DNA of 64,000 bases. Origin: Heliocidaris tuberculata. Taxonomy: Eukaryota > Echinodermata > Echinoidea > Camarodonta > Echinometridae. Of the stretch, positions 48,593 through 60,800 are shown piece after piece; the stretch's first letter is position 1; each line of letters opens with the position of its first letter. The stretch is taken from contig CM046852.1 of assembly GCA_025618425.1 (NCBI GenBank), positions 7,832,421 to 7,896,420 on the forward strand. Direction: 5' to 3'. The position numbers and the translations under genes were made by a program. The notes beneath the pieces are model-generated. The model was not told where the DNA came from, did no database searches, and saw only the letters and a list, made by a program, of their open reading frames with translations.

Positions 48593-50120
48593 CTGAAAAT
48601 TACATAAAATAAGAAAGGTGCATGTATAAATACATGTACATGGCAAAGTATGTTTGTATTTTTCTAGGCAAATAATGCTTTGTAATTGTGTAAACTTATT
48701 AAGTGGGGTTATATAATTTACATTTACCCTTTTTGTCAGAAGAATTTTTTTTCATTCAGATTTCTTACTTGGTGTTCCATATAAAACATACTTGTATAAA
48801 TAATTATTTTGTATTTTTAAAAAAATCTTCAGAAATATGAACATTACCTTTCTGCTTTCTATCCCTCTCAATGGCCCGTTTCATGTTGGTGACATTACAG
48901 AAATGGCGGTAGCATTCATAATGGTATCCTGGATTGCCTCGTTGTTTCCTAATGTCAAACAAATATTAATAAATTAATATGAATTTCAATTGTCAAAATA
49001 AAACTGACCACTATTTGCATCATCCTGGGAAATATCAAAGAAAAATTAATGATTTATGTAAACTAGAAGTCTAAGGATTCAATCCAATTCAAATACACAT
49101 CCACAAAGTGCTTAAAACCTTGCAACTTTTAATCACAAAAATAAGATTTTGCTTTAACCTATGGTATACATTTAGTAAACAAAGTATGGTTCTGATGGAT
49201 TAGATGATGCACAATATCGATATTTGATATTGTTGATCTTGTTGAAGTTATCAAATAGACACACTGCTATTGCACATGTACGAATCAACTCTATCATACT
49301 TAATAATATTAATATTAAACAATGTTTAGCTCTGCCCACTGACACTAGTGCCAGGCTATCAATATATAACCTGGCACTGCTATTCCACGGCGATTGATAT
49401 TATAAGCGATAGCACATTCTTGGGCACCGACGCGACGTGTGCCTGAGAGGACAAAAATAGCCTGAAAATCCTACCCGATCAAACTGATACTTAGATCCAA
49501 ACATGGAATTAGATCTCAAAATTACATATTTGATCATCCGACATTGTAAATGGATTTTGCTCAATTGCTGATTTTTCTTGCGCAATTACCTCTCAAACAT
49601 CGACTGTAGCTGAAATTTACACAGCATTGCATTTGTAAGTCGGACTAATCATAAAATCAGACTACTCTGTCATTTACAAATAGCAGGTCGAGCATGAGTT
49701 TACATGTCACTAGTAATATCACTACAACTGTCATAAAGCTATGCCTAATAAATGATAATTTTGTACTAGGTAGGGGCACTAGTTCTATCTCAAAAAACAA
49801 AAATAGACCGTACCTTCCAAATCCTTCGTAATCATTGTCACCGAGCTGAAACGACAGAGTATCCTCGTTCTACGTGTCTAAGCCATACTAGCATAGCGGT
49901 GTATGTTGTCTGCTATCTTGCTTTCAGGTGTGTTTTCAGCCCCTTTCCAGAGATTAGCACATTCCTTGAATTTTTTGAAGCTTTTCTCCCGAAATGGAAG
50001 AACTCTACTGTGAGTGGGGATAAAGTGCATGCAACAAAATCCTGATGTTGTCCCTTCCGAATCATCGGCAGATGCACTGAACCCACTAGCATCAGCATCC
50101 GACGACATGGAAGTCGCCAT
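48171..50120 (-). CDS. Unrecognised Cys/His-rich multi-exon gene
   Basis: Four minus-strand segments form one plausible gene: 50,120-49,878, 49,845-49,814, 48,948-48,848 and 48,592 leftwards. The last three join cleanly in phase (0 to 2, then 1). The product has one Cys/His module in its N-terminal half (FCCMHFIPTHSRVLPF, FKKFKECANLWKG, then GYHYECYRHFCNVTN) and the start of a second (KRCLRYSTDRRHC, DKVICNSRFV). From memory this layout resembles a family of uncharacterised proteins expanded in echinoderms and cnidarians; I know no function for it. The join of exon 1 to exon 2 is faulty: exon 1 runs into TAG after HRYASMA. The gene may be a decaying copy or use an unusual splice. Confidence 0.5.
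48848..48948 (-). CDS. Cys/His gene, candidate exon 3
   Basis: Encodes (R)KQRGNPGYHYECYRHFCN and the basic NMKRAIERDRKQK. Acceptor TGACATTAG|GA, donor G|GTAATG. The YHYECYRHF motif is the strongest family-like signal in the gene. Confidence 0.55.
49814..49845 (-). CDS. Cys/His gene, candidate exon 2 (32 nt)
   Basis: Encodes LGDNDYEGFG plus two bases, acceptor GTTTCAG|CT, donor AG|GTACGG. Its phase 2 end fits exon 3 exactly. Only 32 bases separate it from the exon 1 stop codon. Confidence 0.45.
49878..50120 (-). CDS. Cys/His gene, candidate exon 1
   Basis: An 80-codon open frame from ATG (MATSMSSDADASGFSASADD start, Ser/Asp-rich) through CCMHFIPTHS and FKKFKECANLWKG to a TAG. The first 75 or so residues look like real protein. 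No GT donor in a phase compatible with the next segment exists before the stop. Confidence 0.5.
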   Translation of the reverse strand: MATSMSSDADASGFSASADDSEGTTSGFCCMHFIPTHSRVLPFREKSFKKFKECANLWKGAENTPESKIADNIHRYASMA

Positions 50121-51404
50121 GATTGCTAGTGTTTCGTTGATGAAGCAAATTATCTGATTGGCTGTGGCTTACGGGATACGGTCGTATGTTGATGTAAGGG
50201 GCGCTGTGATTGGCTTATTTTTTAGAGCTTATTGCAAAATTATTGATGGTTTTTTCCACTTTTTAAAATAATGGGCGAGTTTTAAGCTTGACGACATTCA
50301 GGTATGTTTTCAAATATATTTTTGGACAATATCAAATAAAAAACATGTAGTTCCGTGAGATGGGTCACGAAAGTAAAGAATTTTGGCCGACGGCCCAGGG
50401 TCTAGAAGGACAATTTTGTCAGTTTTTATATTTTTGGAATGTACATCCATATCTCTTCCTTCTGACAAAATTTGGTCTCTGGGCTTCGAGGGGGAAAATA
50501 ATACTTTCTATGGTGCAGACCTATGGTGCAGACACACTTTTACCACTGACCAAGTGACCAAGGTTTGTGCCTGCAAACTATGCAGCCGCGCCGCCGCGGC
50601 AGTGCTGCATAGCGCTAGCGTGCGACGGATGGCTCTAGCTCTGATCATGGAATGCGAATTTCGAAATCAGAGATCACCTGATCAGCTGCGCTGCATTTAT
50701 GCACGTATTCTGCATGCATGCCTATGCTGAGTCTAGTCGTCTCATCATCTTTGGTCTCATCAAAGATCAACACTGGGTGATATTTCATTTTAAGGATATT
50801 TTATAGGGCTGACTGACATGCAATGTAGACTTAAACTCCATTTGGTAAGTAGATTCTAGGGTTCTTCAAGGGGAAAAAAGTTTCCTTTGCAGGCCAGTCT
50901 CTTCCTGAGATTACTCTCGATTGAGCTATCTGCATCTTCCATTACAGTAAAAAGTTGGTGCTCGCGATTTTTGCTCCATGTCGCGACGGTGGGACCCTGG
51001 CGCTGGCGCGGCTGCTCGATTCTCCGGCTCTGACTGACGACATATCCCTGCCTGGTTAGAAGCTGGAGAACCGGTGAAAGGCGATAAAGAAAAACGCATG
51101 CTATGTTAGACAAATATCATGAATATATAGGTTTATTGCCTTGGTATCCTGTATAACTATTATTTGTAATAGTATTTATAGATTTTTAAAAATGAAATCG
51201 AAGTTGAGAAGATAACAGAACCTCTAGATCTAGTAGGTCTATACGGTAGATCTAGACTCTATCTATAATCTAGGTTTAGTTTTAGTCTTAGGTTGTAACA
51301 TTAGTAGTAGATCTAGTACGTCTACCACTATTAATAGTAATAACATAAAGGTGGGTAGTCAATAAACAATGCCAATGTGAATGCATCTGCATCAAGGTTC
51401 TAGC
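50121..51404. other. Intergenic stretch upstream of the Cys/His gene
   Basis: Holds the inverted relative of the 46-kb repeat (about 50,340-50,530), a GC-rich patch at 50,580-50,640, and a cluster of TAGATCTA-type words at 51,222-51,330. Frames here (for example 50,856-51,113 minus) show no family signature. 5' exons of the plus-strand INSC gene could lie here but cannot be identified. Confidence 0.45.
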
Positions 51405-51712
51405 TTTCCTCCTCCCCTCCCCTCCCCTCTCCTCCCCTCCCCTCTCCTCCCCTCCCCTCCCCTCCCCTCCTCCCCTCCCCTCCCCCTCCCCTTCCTCCTC
51501 CCCCTCCCCCTCTCCTCCCCTCCCCTCCCCCTCCCCTTCCTCCTCCCCCTCCCCTCTCCTCCCCTCCCCTCCCCCTCCCCTCCCCTCCCCTCCCCTCCCC
51601 CCCTTCCTCCTCCCCCTCCCCTTCCTCCCTCCCCTCCCCCTCCACTCCCCTCCTCCTCCTCCTCCTCCTCCTCCTCCTCCCCCTCCCCTTCCCCTCCCCT
51701 TCCTCCCTCACC
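51405..51712 (+). repeat. 310-bp pure polypyrimidine tract
   Basis: Almost uninterrupted C/T sequence built from CCCCTCC, CCCCTCTCCT and TCC units, with a (CTC)n stretch at 51,650-51,678. The complementary strand is all purine. Long proline or glycine-rich frames over it are artefacts. Confidence 0.95.
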
Positions 51713-52156
51713 AAATTTCCAATTTGAGATTCGCATAGATGTAGTGATCTCATTTTTCAAACATCCATAACTTTCTTAGTCCTTGTCCGATTTCTTTCAA
51801 ACTTTCACCATCCTGTTTTTCTTATTTTTCTGCTTTCACACAAATCATCTTATTACCCTTTAATTTTATTTTTGTTGCTTGTTCGAGAATTCTAGAGTAA
51901 TTCAGGTCAGTGTAAAAACTAGGTTCATATTTTGCTCTGTTGAATTCTTGTTCACAGTTTTTTACTTGCTGGTAGCTACATTTTCTGTTGTATGTGAATA
52001 AGGAATTCGTAATTGTGGAAATATTTCAGGCAAGGATAGTTGAGTTTATTCTTCAAATTCTTCAGCATTTTGAGTAAGATAAGAAATAATCTTTGTGAAG
52101 CACTCAAGCATTGTTCACATATTCTTTCTTTGACTAATGCACAATTGTTAAGAAGG

Positions 52157-52536
52157 CTTAAAGGGTACCAATCACCAAAAAATATTTTGCTCTGTATGTT
52201 AGAGGATCCATGCCGTTATACTACTGTATATTCAAAATATAGGCTTCAAATATTAATTCTATAAAGAGATATTGCAATTTGAATTACACTCTCTATAAGC
52301 GTAAAACCGACTCGTGATTAGACTACTTGATGCACCCGTACGCACGCTCGCCAAGATAAGGGCTAACACGGAACTAAACTCAGAGTTCGGTTCCGTGCGA
52401 GTATTTTCATGTTATCTTTTTTTCCTTCATACTCAACTGTTGACCGATAGAATGCCAGATAAAATTCTTTGAGATTGATTTTATACTTTCTAGCTGTACA
52501 CAAATTTTTTTTTTCAGGTGATTGGTACACTTTAAG
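52157..52536 (+). mobile_element. 380-bp MITE, copy 1
   Basis: Terminal inverted repeats CTTAAAGGGTACCAATCACC and GGTGATTGGTACACTTTAAG, 18 of 20 matching. The centre has a small hairpin around CGGAACTAAACTCAGAG. A second copy in opposite orientation is at 55,666, and a truncated relative is at 7,188. Confidence 0.85.
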
Positions 52537-52824
52537 CTTGGTGTGTGTTAGCTTTCATTCACTGTTCTCAGCATTACATTATTTTCTGAATAGAATATAA
52601 AGAGAGCATTATTCTGATGTCCCAGGGGATAAAGAGCTCAGGTTTCACTGAGCTAATTATATCAAAGGGCAGACAATGTAATCCTTGTAATTCCTGATAG
52701 TGCTTTTCAGTCTCTGAGTTGCAATGTCTGTAATGGGTATTTTTAGCAAGCTACATGTATAAAGTCTGCATAAAACATTTCCATTGCAGTGGAAAAAATA
52801 CACGAAAGCAGAGAGTGAATAGTA

Positions 52825-53060
52825 TTAGTGCACTCACAAGAAAAAGAGAGTACATACATGAAAAAATACCATGCTTCTGCATGTAAAGCCTGAATGATAC
52901 TTTAAATTTGCTCCCCCCCCCCCTCAAATAACTAGACATATTTTTGCCCTGGAAATTTTGAAAAGAGCTTTAGTGCACTCAGAAGAAAAAGAGAGTATGC
53001 ACATACTTCTGCAAGTTCCCCCCCCCCCCCAATACTTGAACATAGTTTTGCTTCGTAGCA
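52825..53060. repeat. Diverged tandem duplication
   Basis: TAGTGCACTCACAAGAAAAA at 52,828 and TAGTGCACTCAGAAGAAAAA at 52,971, each followed by GAGAGTA, CTTCTGCA, a C run of about 12 and a CATA(T/G)TTTTGC end. Confidence 0.7.
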
Positions 53061-55347
53061 TAGATTCTGTACATTTCTGCCTATTACTTCCATTGTGTAA
53101 TAAAGCATATATTTTACATGTACAGTACAGAGAGAATTACAAACTGTCACACAGGAATTCATTGAACCTTTTTTATTTTCTCTTTTTTTTGCAAAAAAAA
53201 AAAAAGAGAGAAAAGAATTTTAAGAAAAGAAAAACCTTGACAGGGGGTCTTAGTGGATGAATGCCTGCTGTTCTGAGTGACTGATTTCTTTTATTCCAAA
53301 AAGACAATTCCACTTTGGCTCCAAAACCAAACTGATCATGGGATTTGTTCTGTGCATCGATAATCAGATTATTATTGTGAAATTGAATGGATTTATGCTA
53401 GAAGAATTGATTAGTGTAATTTATACTCATTCATACTGTGCAATGAACTAAGACATGTGTCATAAAGTTGTAAATACAGCATTCTTTGCAACAGAGCATC
53501 CACAATTTTTTGCTGGTTTTGCAATTCACTCTATGAATGCTTTTTCCTTGAATAGTATGAAATTGTTTCAAAAAAGTTTTGAAGTTCACCCCTGCCAAAG
53601 TTAGCAGAGAAGTCCTGGAAATTCATGTATTGTGCTTTTGATTGTTAAAAAATAAGTCTACAAATACATGTACAATGTATATATATTTTATTGATTTTTA
53701 ATATCTGCAATTTTAACAAATCTCAATTATTAGTAGCAAGTGAAAAAGCAAAATATTTTAGCAAAAACAAAACGAAAAAGAAGAAGAAGAAGAGAGAGAA
53801 AAAAGCTCCTACATGCAATGTATGTATTTTTTGCAAATTGTGCTAGAAGTGTTATTTAAGACAGTTTCATGACAAGGGGTATACATATATGTACAGATAG
53901 CTCTCTAGACCAAAGGCTTTTCTTAACATGAAAGTATTCAGGTTTTTGATGAGGTAGTCCATTTGAAGTTGGTTTAACATACATAAATATATGAGGAAAT
54001 GCACTGTGCAAGAGGGTGGGGGGGGGGGGGGGGGGGGGGTCTGCCAAGCCAAAATGTTCAGAAAAAAAGTCAACTGCTCATACATGAGTGAATATTCCTT
54101 TCACTAACAGGAATAAGGGGGAGGGCCATGGCGCTGCCAAGTGAAAAGGGTTACCAGTGAGAGAGAGAGAGAGAGAGAAAACAAATACAGATCGAGACCA
54201 TTTTGTCGATTCATACCAGTGAATAAAATTCCTTTTGCTAGCAATGTATCTTTCATTTAGCGGAACATCTCCAATAAGTTAATAACTTGCTTGGGGACAG
54301 TTCTGTAAAATTAAGCCCAAAAGGAAGGAAATAATCCAGTAGAATTCTATTTTTGCCTCTGCTTAGTGGATATTTCAAACAATCAAAACAAATTCAAATC
54401 TCTTTACCACCTGCGAGTGCACACAGTAGCAGGAGCGGATAATTGGAGATGTCTTTCTAAGGTTTCCTTAGCCTAAGTTTGTACGATTTCCTCTTGGTAA
54501 CAGAGTGATATTGTTTACTTAGTTTTAGCATTCTTGAAATCAGGGTTGGCATGATTTAAAATGCCTTGAATTTTTTTTTAAATTTCCAATTTGAATTAAA
54601 AACAAAGAAATTTTGTTGTTGACTTTGTTGATGTGACCAAAACATATTACTCAAAAATCATTGTTTTATTCTTTATATATGGTTTTGGCTACAAAATTCA
54701 TCCAAGTGAGAGTTTTGTTTTCCAAATAAGGTCTGATATTTGATCTACCAAAATTATCTGTTTCTTTCCTACATGTATAAGAGCAATGTTTAGGGATAAA
54801 GCTTTTAAAAATCAAGTAAATCAGATTTAGATCAGATAAATTGTAATTTAAATGAAATAAATCTGATTTTTTTATTTTTCTTTAAATCATGAGTTTTTCC
54901 AAACCTGCTTGAAATTGTGGGCAACTTTTCTTGTATAGACAATTGCTGTATTTGTATGGATCGAATTGTCTTCTTATCTTTATCTTCTTCTTGTTTTTTT
55001 TTTTTAGAGGGAGGGGGATCTTTGTCTGAAATCCAGCTCTGGATTGGGTACAGATTAGGTTATTTATTCATTCGTTTCATTATTTCCCTCAATTTAGTCT
55101 ATTACTTTTCAAAATTGTTCATTTATTCTTTTGATTTTAAAGCATCAGGAACCTGTCTCAATTAATGATAAAGTCAACAGATTTCTTTCCTATTCGTCTC
55201 TTCCAGAAAATGTGTGCTTAAGGCAATAACTCTTTGTGTGGTTGATTTCAGTATAAGTTTGTCTAATTCCCTTTTACAGATTTAACTGCCAAATACTCAG
55301 TCTGATCTACAGTATTAGCTCAAATTTGTTTTGAAATCCTAGAGAGA

Positions 55348-55383
<36 letters not shown>

Positions 55384-55665
55384 GGGGGGGGGGGGATTTA
55401 AAAGATATGGATGAAATGACAGCTATCCCCTTCTGTTTATTATTTGAGACCAAGACAATTTGTGTAGCCTTAAAAAGCCTTTGAAGATGTTTTATACAAA
55501 GCTAACAACAAAAATGTAATCTCCATTGTATATCCTCTCATTCAATGAAATTGAAAATCATTTTGCATCAGACTAAAGTTAGAATTCCTCATGCTCCAAT
55601 CAACCAACAGAAGACTTTTGGTAAATTCTAGGTAGCTCCTATTTAGCTTGATTCTTTTTCTTCTG
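53061..55665. other. Gene-free AT-rich stretch
   Basis: No exon or family signal was seen. It contains a (GA)n run at 54,160, G21 at about 54,019, and (GT)n/(GA)n/G13 at 55,350-55,395. Confidence 0.5.
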
Positions 55666-56056
55666 CTTAAAGTGTACCAATCACCTGAAAAAATAATTTG
55701 TGTACAGCTAGAAAGTATAAAATCAACCTCAAAGAACTTTGTCTGGTATTCTATAGGTCAACAGTTAATGAGTATGAAGGAAATAAAGGATAACATGGTA
55801 ATGCTCACGGAACCGAACTCAGAGTTTGGTTCCGTGCGAGCCTTTTCCTTGGCGAGCGTGTGCGGGTGCGTTGAGTAGTCTACTCACAAGTCGCTTTTGC
55901 ACGTACTCTTATAGAGTTAATTTGTAATTTGTAATTAAAATTGCAATATCTCTTTATAGAATTAATATTTGAAGCCCATATTTTGAATATAGTATAACGA
56001 CATGCAACCTCTAACATACAGAACAAAATTATTTTTGGTGATTGGTACCCTTTAAG
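55666..56056 (-). mobile_element. 391-bp MITE, copy 2 (inverted)
   Basis: Ends CTTAAAGTGTACCAATCACC and GGTGATTGGTACCCTTTAAG. The interior matches the reverse complement of 52,157-52,536 through TAGAAAGTATAAAATCAA and GAGATATTGCAAT-type segments. Confidence 0.85.
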
Positions 56057-57230
56057 AATGCACACACAAGGTTTGGAAATTACTTGGAGGCACTTACTTA
56101 AAATATCCCATTAGGGTTGATTACCAATTTGAATTAGTCCAGACACTGGTTACTAACAATACCCTACTTATACTTAGAACAAACTAAGCTTGTGTCAATA
56201 GGACACTCTCTTGTGTAAACAACCCCACTGTATGCACCCTGTTTCCTAACTGTAAAGAAACAAGAGCATAATGGCCCTGTTAGCACTTGAGATTTGTTTG
56301 TCAGTCTTGTACTCTATTGTGGTGCAGGGGTGTGGGGGAGGTCTGAGCCAAGTGTGAAACCTTTTGTCATCCTCTTTTTAATTCCCAGAGGCCCAGATTA
56401 AGCTAAATCTCATCACTCAGGTTTTGTCCAGATACATGTACATGTATAGAGGTTTGGTGCAGATTGCTGTTGTTGGGTGATCAAAAGGAAAATACCTGTC
56501 GGCTTTACAAGTAGATTCCTCAACAAAAATAACTTTTGCTAGATGGTTTTTACAAGAAGACAAATGGAGGAGCAGAAAGTTGGCATACATGTAGCCTAGA
56601 TGTAGGTGAGTACATAAAGCTATTAATTATTTCAGTTACATACATGTATATCAGCCTTTGGTCAGTTGAGACAAATCAGCTAGGGTTTCAGCAAATGTGT
56701 CCTTGCCTGGATGAGGTTGTTTTGAAGAACTTGTAGTTCAGGTCCAGATACAAATCAGGGTTTTACATTGGGGAATGTTTAGCTCCATGTGATCATGATC
56801 ATGTTATTTTTTCTTCTTCTACATCTCCATGCATTGTTCCTCACTATATGATACAATGTTGATGCTGTTATTATTAGTTCTCTCTTCCTATTCCCCTGTT
56901 AGATATGTATCACTATATATACATATTATAGTTTGTACCACTATACAAAAGGCCACTTTTCTTGTCTTCCTAGTTATCTGCAGGTTTCCTCTGTACAGCC
57001 TGTGCTATACTATAACCTTTTTTTTTGTGAAAGAAATGATGTTACCAGGGAGATTAAAAATGTTCTGTACATGTACAGGATGGGCAAATGACAAATATTT
57101 GGATTGTGAATCGGAAGTTAGGCTGATAATTACTCTTTTAATCAGTTTGACTGTTGACTATTCCTGTTATTTATGGATGTAGTGCAAGCAATTGATGACT
57201 GTTGTAAAGTCATTAGAAATGTAATTTATT

Positions 57231-57519
57231 AGGTAGCTTAGCGAAATGTCGTGGCGCGTAAAAACGTGGGAAAGACGCATATGACAAACCAGGGGCGGAT
57301 CCAGGATTTTGTATAAGGGGAGGGGGGCACACAAATGCAGGATTGTCAACTTTAGGAACTGCTTGGAGGGAGACCCATATTTTTTTGGTCTCGCCAGCCC
57401 TCCAAAAGTCGCTCAGTTGGGGGGGGGGGGGGGGTTATGGGGTCCAGTTCCCCTCAATAATTTTCCTCTTTGTGTCTTTTCTGCATCTTTTTGCGCCATT
57501 GTGTTTCGCTAAGCTACCT
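57231..57519. mobile_element. 289-bp MITE carrying a truncated hAT-like fragment
   Basis: Perfect 16-bp ends AGGTAGCTTAGCGAAA (57,231-57,246) and TTTCGCTAAGCTACCT (57,504-57,519). The flanks allow a TTA target duplication if the end is taken one base in, as in PIF/Harbinger elements. Inside, from 57,290, CAGGGGCGGATCCAGGATTT to TTATGGGGTCCAG matches the left half of the hAT-like MITE at 19,510 but lacks its right end. Confidence 0.75.
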
Positions 57520-57850
57520 TAGATGAATTGTATTTCATTTCATTTGACCAGACTCTTCTTTTGTATCAATTTGCTCTCAATCTGAATGATCCTTGCAGAG
57601 TATATTCCAGATGTGTTATGGGGGTAAATCATAACTTTTTGTACAAAACTGCATGGCTTAAATTGATTGAAGGTTACTAAGGCCATGGCTGTGGATCCCC
57701 ATTTAATTGGACTAAATGTTGTTCATCATTGGGTTTGCAAGTACATGTATTTGGTACCCTTCTAGATCCGCCCATTTGTATTGTAACGAGTCTGAAACGT
57801 ATAGCTCTAATTCATGATGTTGTCCATTTTTCCTATTTTCTCCTGTCCAG

Positions 57851-57895
57851 GATGATGGAAGAATCGGCTATCTACACAGGCACATCTCCTTTCAG
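57851..57895 (+). CDS. INSC: INSC exon with first Met
   Basis: Acceptor TCCTGTCCAG|G, ATG at 57,852 and again at 57,855, donor AG|GTAGAA, ending in phase 2. Human INSC also has a Met-Met pair shortly before the LGN-binding segment, which supports this start. Upstream coding sequence in an alternative isoform is possible. Confidence 0.8.
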
Positions 57896-60800
57896 GTAGA
57901 AAGTCATTCTTAATTTCATTATTGCTTACTAGTTTATACATTTATTACCATACTATCAACTGTTGTCAGTTTCTTTTTTTTTCTGAACTAACTTTAAATT
58001 GGCCTAGGCTAGTAATTTGTATTGCCACTTTCAGATTGCTTTGTCACCACTTTCTCCTTAGCCATTTGCTTTTGAAGCAAAAAGTTAGTGTTTTCAAATG
58101 ATGTTAAACAAAATCCCTTTTATATTCTTAGTAATATAAGTGATGGCACAATGTGGAAATTCGTGAAAAAGTCAATCATATTCATGTAAGCTCATCTGCT
58201 TGGATTACTCATTTTCTCTTTCAGATGTGGTGTGGATTCGGTCAAACAATGGCTGATAGATATCCGTTTTATGCCGGAACAAGAGTGCATGACCGTCATG
58301 GAGTTCAAACCAATCCACAACTCACCCCTGAACTTGGAAAATGTGGCTGCAACTGTCAAAGGTATTAACTCTTTACAAGCTTTGATTGACTAATGGAACA
58401 AACAGTGGACTGCCATAGTCAACTTTTGTCAGACCTACAATTTGGGAGCACTGTGGTTACATATAGTCATGGATTGTATTACCGAATGTGTACAGTTAAG
58501 CACCTAAAATGGGTTTTCATACGCGCGGGACTACGCGTATGAAAACCACACTATTGAAACAAAGGTTGTGTCTTTTTCCCATAAGTTTCACACGTTCGGA
58601 AATACAGTACCTTTTTCAAGGGACCAAAACGCCGCGTCGTTGGGAAGGGGTTCACTCGGAAGGGCATATCGTATTAAATCTACGTTGTCTTTTTAAAATT
58701 CCATCAACTTCTTTTTCTGTAAGACTTTGAGCATTCCATACATGTATGTAAGTTTGACAGATATTCGTTTCATATTTTATTTGCTATCGTTGATTTTCTG
58801 AAAAGTGTTTGGAAACTGGATCCACCACCATACTTGTATTGGTGAAGGCTCTTTACTCTTAACCCATTGGCTACATGTATATGGGAACCGGGTGGCCCTT
58901 GTATTGAGCCTATGGGAGTTAGAGAATTCATTAGTCAACGGGTTAATAGAGGTCCTAGGTTCGATCTTCACTGGGTGGTTACGTCCTTGGACAAGATGTT
59001 TTACCCATATTTTCCCCTCTCCACCCAGGTGTAAATTGGTACCTGGCAGTTGCCTTGAGTAATAATTATTGCAGGACCCTCAGGCTCAGGAAGAACAGCA
59101 ATATATGCTGATTCTGGCTTATATTTCATATTTTAAGCAAAAATGGCCAAATTTAAGACCAAATCCTCCGATCTACATAACTTATAACATCCCAAGACAA
59201 TCTAATGGACAAAGCAGTCTCATTCTCAACATTTCTCCATCATTCCTCATGACCTTTAACCTGTTACATGCCAAGCCCGGAGTGTGGGGTCTATGGGTAA
59301 TATGTGTTATACCAAAATCATATCGTATCCCTACTGGTTTAAAGATAAAGTTGAGTTCTGGGGGGTGTTTCATAAAGCTGTTTATAAAGTTACGCATGAC
59401 TTTACGAACGACTTGAATATGAAGTGCCAGATAGGATGCCCAAAGTTTTTCCTGATGTTTTAACAAAGTGCTACTGTATTTCCAATAACCTCAATTAAAT
59501 TATGGCAAAAAATATACTTTGCATTAAAAATGTTTGTTATACATGTAATAAGAATGTTAATCTACATCTGCACAGTTCAACTTTAGTTCATGCAGTTAAA
59601 AATGTTGAGCATCCCATTTGGCTTGTCATATTTAAGTCATTCGTAAAGTCATGTGTAACTTTACGAACAGCTTTATAAAACACCCCCCTGGTCATGCCAT
59701 TACATTGTGAAAAAAACTATCTGGAAGCAATAATTGCGGAAGGTTGATCATGTCTGAATAAGGATTGGTGTATACTGTGAGGTTTTGGAATCATCAAAAT
59801 GATAATAAATCAACCCAAACTCGCTCATAAGCACATGCACTGCACACAGAAGTGGGTTTATGGGACTGCACATGGATGTGGGATGAATGTTCAGCCCGAA
59901 CACTTCAGCTATATTTCGTCATACTTCCAGTGTAAAGGGCATTTGAAGAGAAATCCTTTTCAGAGGACATTTCTACTATGATGTTCTTCCAAACTGATAT
60001 AAAAGGAATGAGAAAGCTCATAAATTATTTTCACCTTTCCCAGATTGAAGTAGAACTCAACCTTCCCTTTAAATCGAAAGTTCCAATGTATTTCTGTGAA
60101 ATTCTGTGATTTGCTAAATAAAATCAGTTTCTGGGGCTTGTCTGAAAGAGGAAACCCATTGTATTCATTAGCTTTGAGACTTCAGTATAAGATGGTTGAG
60201 GTTATCAATTTTGTTTCTTTTTGCAGAAAGCATCTATAGACTACAGAGTGTAAAAGATGGCCTGTTCTCAGACCTAGCACAGATTTATACGTGAGTATAC
60301 AACTCTGACAATTGGAGATCAAGGGTTTGTTCACACACTTCAGGGCATGCTGTTTTTATAATTTTCATTTGGCTGGCATATACAGTTGTACATGTATATT
60401 ACCGCAACATTTAATCATAATGTGATAACAGTTCACAATGATCTTAAAATATGTTTTCTAGAAATTAAGCTTCCCAGCAAATACTCAAATTTAGCTTTTA
60501 AATTTAATTTTTTTTTAGTCCCCCGACCAGCTGACTCTAACTAAGTTTCATACCTAGGTAGAGGTGTTATGGTCTAGTGGAAATAAGTTACCAAACTAGT
60601 AAAGTGGGTACCTGGTAGGATTCATTCCTTGAATGCACTGAATGCTTTGGTTGACATGCTAAATCTGGGGTAATGATATGATTGCAGGGTTCTCAGGGAG
60701 AAAAGTATTGAGGTTACTTTTGGTAAATAAGACATATTATTATTATTATTATTATTATACTAATGTTTTTTTTCTTCTAATTTTTCTCCCCAGAAATCAC

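Noticed and set aside
50383..51113. 115- and 85-codon frames between the Cys/His gene and the polypyrimidine block
   Set aside because: The first crosses a dispersed repeat; the second has a gene-like GC-rich patch but no recognised motif or splice context.
51381..51770. Pro/Ser-rich plus frame and Gly/Glu/Arg-rich minus frames
   Set aside because: Translations of the polypyrimidine block; no start, splice or conservation evidence.
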